A DNA stretch of 64,000 bases from a bacterium. Lineage in GTDB: Bacteria > Patescibacteriota > Saccharimonadia > Saccharimonadales > UBA4665. The notes below the pieces were generated by a model, which did no database searches, was not told where the DNA came from, and saw nothing but the letters and a program-made list of their open reading frames with translations. Location: the NCBI GenBank assembly GCA_021800155.1, contig JAJYZG010000002.1, positions 1-64,000 on the forward strand. Direction: 5' to 3'. Numbering within the stretch: position 1 is the first letter of the stretch; the number at the start of each line of letters is the position of its first letter. Positions 62,107-64,000 of the stretch are shown piece after piece. A program made the position numbers and the translations under genes.

Positions 62107-62430
62107 TTGATTAAACCAAAATGTAAGCTAGGATGTATTGAGCCTAAAATTTAAGCGGTAATAGGGGGTGGTTCGAGTCCTGCCCCCGCAACCAGATCAT
62201 GCACCCACAGGGGTAGACCGGGTTCCTAGACCGGTCTCTATTCATTTACCCCTGTTTGTTAAAGATTATTGTTACTAATTTATAAATACTTGGAATTGAT
62301 AGGCCATGGCTCGAACCGCCGAAATACCAAATTTATTGCATTTAACTGTTCGACTAAGTTCCAGAACCGTCCGCTACCCATTATGAGGACTGGACAGCCC
62401 AAAATCTGCCCGTGTTCCATGTCCGATGTC
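62107..62430 (+). repeat. fMet-tail unit, copy 2 (with promoter-like block)
   Basis: TTGATT-16-TAGGAT; GGTTCGAGTCCTGCCCCCGCAACCAGATCATGCACC; IR1 CAGGGGTA (62208-62215)/TACCCCTG (62247-62254), inner AGACCGG/CCGGTCT; GGCTCGAACC (62308-62317); IR2 CCAG/GTCC..GGAC(T)GG (62361-62393). Confidence 0.8.
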
Positions 62431-62526
62431 CTATCTAGGCGAGCGCGTTAATTAATAAAAAAGCGTGAATATTTTACAAAAGTGCTGTAATTCACGATAA
62501 ATGGCTGATATGTAGTGAATATGTGT

Positions 62527-62958
62527 TTACTTGTCTTTCAGCTGGGGAAATAAGTATTTTACTGAAGACGTATACATAATTTTTATATTATTAAATTCTT
62601 TAAGCGACAGCAGGTCCAGGTCGGCCGTGATGATTAAATCAGCCTTTGCTTCCAAGGCGCACTCCAATATTTTATTATCATCTGGATCGCGTTCTGTTAG
62701 CACGTCTACCTTTTGCAAGGGCCTCACAACCGTCACAGCTTCTTCTATACGATTTAGCCAGCGAACAACTGCAGCTCTAGGAAACCCAAACTTATTTTCG
62801 AGCTTATCTTGTAGCTCTTGTAATATTTCTGGCGAAGTGTAATAAGTACCTAAGTATTGTGCGGCTGAATCTTCGACGATCTTGTAGATAATGCTTTGCG
62901 GATTCAAAGCGGCAGCAATATATACGTTGGTATCAAGGACTACTCGGACAGGGTTCAT
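62527..62958 (-). CDS. PIN-domain toxin
   Basis: VVLDTNVYIAAALNPQS, RDPDDNKILECALEAKADLIITADLDLL. Confidence 0.88.
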   Translation of the reverse strand: MNPVRVVLDTNVYIAAALNPQSIIYKIVEDSAAQYLGTYYTSPEILQELQDKLENKFGFPRAAVVRWLNRIEEAVTVVRPLQKVDVLTERDPDDNKILECALEAKADLIITADLDLLSLKEFNNIKIMYTSSVKYLFPQLKDK

Positions 62959-63170
62959 CCTAAATATTTTTCTATATCGTCAACATTGGTAAGGTTGAGC
63001 TCATCCAGTTTTTTACGTATTTGCGCTGACATCTCTTTCCAGGTTCTTTCCCAAGCGGCCTGTTCTAATAGCCTGCGTACGACAACACTCTTAGAAACGC
63101 CGTCTTCCTTAGAGAATCTCTCGATCTCTTTTTTCAGTTTTTCGTCTAGTGAAATACTTAACGTTGTCAT
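62955..63170 (-). CDS. Ribbon-helix-helix antitoxin
   Basis: MTTLSISLDEKLKKEIERFSKEDGVSKSVVVRRLLEQAAWER; overlaps the PIN gene. Confidence 0.83.
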   Translation of the reverse strand: MTTLSISLDEKLKKEIERFSKEDGVSKSVVVRRLLEQAAWERTWKEMSAQIRKKLDELNLTNVDDIEKYLG

Positions 63171-63252
63171 GCTAGTAGTATAACAAAAAAATTATCATTT
63201 TCCAAGAACATTATTAATAATTTTCCACTAAATTGACTGATCAAGAATGATT

Positions 63253-63570
63253 TTTACAGGGGTGATAACTATGCTAGGATACAGCGAGTCGCGGAAGCGA
63301 CGGTAGTACATTTTGGTTCGGTTCGAGTCCTGGCCCCGCAACCAGATCATGCACCAACAGAGGTAGACCGGGTTCCTAGACCGGTCTTTTTATTTTCTCC
63401 TTAAACCTCTACCCCAGTTATTTGGTTCGAGTTCTATCCTCTTTGGCTCGAACCACGCTAATATATTGAAATATCCACAACGCCCCTACAGAGGCGGTTC
63501 CAGAAGTGTCCACTTCTCTATATGAGGACCGGACACCTGGAACCCAGACCGGGTTCCATGACCAAAATGC
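63253..63570 (+). repeat. fMet-tail unit, copy 3 (with promoter-like block)
   Basis: TTTACA-16-TAGGAT; GGTTCGAGTCCTGGCCCCGCAACCAGATCATGCACC; AGACCGGGTTCCTAGACCGGTCTTTTTATTTT; GGCTCGAACC (63445-63454); IR2 TTCCAG..GTGTCC/GGACAC..CTGGAA (63498-63542). Confidence 0.8.
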
Positions 63571-63711
63571 TTAACTCCTTTACAACTCCTTGGAAAAGAT
63601 AAGCGGAAAAGCTATATTTAGTGTTGACCGCCACGTCCATGACACTATTCTCGTTGCCTGTACGTAGATGACCACTGGCTGCCAATGCAGCAGACGAGAA
63701 AAAGTCGAATC

Positions 63712-63729
63712 TCGTTTTAATTAAAACGA
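63712..63729. promoter_or_regulatory. 18-nt perfect palindrome TCGTTTTAATTAAAACGA upstream of yjzC-like gene
   Basis: Direct reading. Confidence 0.6.
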
Positions 63730-63741
63730 AAGGACATTGAA

Positions 63742-63927
63742 ATGGCAGGTAATAAACCAACATTTCTAAGTCCTGGGCAAAAAGTTCCGAAGTCTGGCCT
63801 TTACGGCATTATTGGACCAAGGGGCGGAGTGATTGGTGAAGAGCGGACAGGTGTCCGCGGTAAAACTTTACCACCCACACTCAAACCAGGACAAAAATAC
63901 GTCTTAGTTGATCCAACTAAGACGTAG
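63742..63927 (+). CDS. YjzC-like small protein
   Basis: MAGNKPTFLSPGQKVPKSGLYGIIGPRGGVIGEERTGVRGKTLPPTLKPGQKYVLVDPTKT; RBS GAAAGGA. Confidence 0.65.
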   Translation: MAGNKPTFLSPGQKVPKSGLYGIIGPRGGVIGEERTGVRGKTLPPTLKPGQKYVLVDPTKT

Positions 63928-64000
63928 TCGCTAGAAGCGTGGCGGTCACCATGTGACTTTCACTTAGTTAGTAATATTAACCATAACCAATATTAAGTCA

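Noticed and set aside
62135-62194. Second complete tRNA-fMet at copy 2
   Set aside because: Only the T-arm/acceptor 3' part is present; no 5' acceptor strand, D-arm or CAT anticodon stem can be drawn.
63281-63344. Third complete tRNA at copy 3
   Set aside because: Same reason; GTCGCGGAAGCGAC upstream forms a hairpin but not a tRNA cloverleaf.

Overview
The window looks like part of a Candidatus Saccharibacteria (TM7/Patescibacteria) chromosome spanning the replication origin region; the lineage is inferred from protein style and synteny, not from a search. In order it contains: (1) a secreted/membrane module (0.25-6.1 kb) including an SGNH + phage-tail-lysozyme + degenerate M23-like fusion; (2) recF-dnaN-dnaA | rpmH-rnpA-yidC-jag with a likely oriC containing tandem DnaA boxes; (3) a large surface polysaccharide region (12.2-41.6 kb) with Wzm/Wzt-like ABC exporter genes, many glycosyltransferases, rmlABCD, phosphomannomutase, yvcK, glmS, a priming glycosyltransferase and an O-antigen-ligase-like protein, plus an IS30-family transposase remnant; (4) a housekeeping/hypothetical region with a LexA-like HTH protein, a cobalamin riboswitch in front of an uncharacterised zinc-ribbon protein, nadD, a short archaeal-type AspRS, tsaC, a triple YbjQ-like protein, murC and dus; (5) from the initiator tRNA-fMet gene (58.8 kb) to the window end, an accessory tract in which three copies of a ~250-300 nt structured unit (tRNA-fMet 3' end + terminator-like inverted repeat + conserved GGCTCGAACC block + second inverted repeat) separate small cargo blocks: TOTE-like primase-helicase + HicBA, then PIN/RHH toxin-antitoxin, then a YjzC-like gene. 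This tRNA-tail-bounded cassette array is the best candidate for an undescribed system.
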